Origin: SIG440 sp045578305
GTDB taxonomy: Bacteria; Bacillota; Clostridia; Monoglobales; Monoglobaceae
NCBI GenBank assembly: GCA_045578305.1
Contig: JAZNKA010000012.1
Coordinates: 1-16,559, forward strand
Direction: 5' to 3'
Length of the DNA stretch: 16,559 nt
The notes under the pieces were generated by a model. The model searched no databases. It was not told the origin of the DNA and worked only from the letters and a program-made list of their open reading frames with translations. The position numbers were made by a program, and so were the translations under genes. Below are positions 15,940-16,559 of the stretch, piece after piece (position 1 is the stretch's first letter; every line of letters starts with the position of its first letter).

Positions 15940-16559
15940 GAAAAAAGCGGGTAGTATGTGCAGTAAATCTTGTGCCTTAGGTCAGGTTGGATTTCCCAAA
16001 GAATTACCAAATTGTTGCCAAAATGGAAGTTCCCTTTTAAAATTCTTTATGCGTCGTTACCGAAAGCGAAGGGCTTTGACCTGCGCCAGCATTACCTGAT
16101 TGCCACTTAGTACACACTGCAATCCTACACATACATCGGCCTAGGGGTTTTCCCCGACAACTGAAATCAATCCTTAGCCTCTTTTGCAAGTATGGTTTCA
16201 AAAGGCAATAGCCCATGCGTCTTTGGCCAAAGAACGCAAGACTTGAACAATTATCCGCCATATTCACTCAAGGCAGGCTACGCTGCCCACAGCACCCAAA
16301 CGGGACCGCAAAGCAGGTTTTAACCTAAGGCGTATAAAGAAGAACTGTTCTTTTTTATACGACCATAGGCCTCCGCGGAAAAGGGGTCAACGCCCACATG
16401 CCATTGCGGATCGCCCCTAAACCTTAACTCCCAGCACATACCCACGACTGGGCGTCGCAAGCACGCACAAGGAACTTCATCGATATGCCCTTCGGCGAAT
16501 TTTTAGGCCCGCCCTGGGGAATGAAACAGTCGACTAGAATACCGTTACCCATATTCTCA
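15940..16559 (-). ncRNA. ole: OLE RNA (ornate, large, extremophilic RNA), 5' end near or past the window edge
   Basis: About 620 nt directly upstream of oapA with no convincing reading frame and richer in G and C than the other spacers here. OLE RNAs are about 600 nt, lie just upstream of oapA near isoprenoid genes, and form a membrane-bound ribonucleoprotein. Structural signs on the minus strand: 5' hairpin 16556-16551/16542-16537; CCCA/TGGG at 16441-16452; a long hairpin 16361-16348/16344-16331; GGCAG/CTGCC at 16272-16287; a stem around the palindrome CTTTGGCCAAAG (16221-16232); GGGG-AAAA-CCCC at 16144-16155; and an 8-bp 3' helix 16048-16041/16005-15998. Both ends are approximate. I identify it from context and structure, not from a remembered consensus. 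Confidence 0.8.

Noticed and set aside
16037..16267. A 76-codon minus-strand frame within the OLE region
   Set aside because: No domain or homology by eye, it starts and ends inside paired elements, and it would be an isolated small gene inside a region better explained as structured RNA.

Overview
The window looks like a stretch of chromosome from an anaerobic, low-to-mid GC Firmicute of class Clostridia. Three things point that way: two housekeeping neighbourhoods typical of Firmicutes (yabE / trmN6 / rsmI, and dxs / tlyA / nadK / recN), strong Shine-Dalgarno sites with some TTG starts, and T-rich intrinsic terminators. Species cannot be named from the sequence. No tRNA, rRNA, CRISPR array or insertion sequence was seen.

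Layout. 1-175: the last part of an ABC exporter gene, with a frameshift. 176-904: no convincing protein gene, but terminators and an unusually structured stretch (about 298-880) that folds on paper into nested helices closed by a roughly 29-bp helix; I propose an unclassified structured RNA or, less likely, a small inverted-repeat element. 939-2018 (minus): a YabE-like secreted or membrane-anchored 3D-domain protein for peptidoglycan remodelling. A divergent promoter region follows, then the rightward genes trmN6 - rsmI (overlapping) - OmpR-type response regulator - sensor kinase, and htrA behind its own probable promoter. A hairpin element and a strong bidirectional terminator (7709-7746) separate htrA from the converging leftward operon.

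The leftward operon, read on the minus strand from the right edge, is: OLE RNA (16559 to about 15940) - oapA - dxs - tlyA - nadK - recN - a four-cysteine RseC-like membrane protein - an ABC-F ATPase. Genes are overlapping or separated by 5-30 nt, with no terminator seen inside. The main discovery is at the right edge: about 620 nt without a credible protein gene but rich in hairpins, directly upstream of a four-helix membrane protein with a DxxxD motif and of dxs. This is the arrangement of OLE (ornate, large, extremophilic) RNA with its membrane partner OapA. The family is known, but its biology is still poorly understood.

How the genes fit together: the left block is about the cell envelope and ribosome modification (3D protein, two-component system beside a membrane-anchored HtrA protease, TrmN6 tRNA and RsmI 16S rRNA methylation). 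The right block joins the OLE ribonucleoprotein to isoprenoid precursor synthesis, ribosome methylation, NADP supply, DNA repair, a redox-type membrane protein and a ribosome-acting ABC-F factor.
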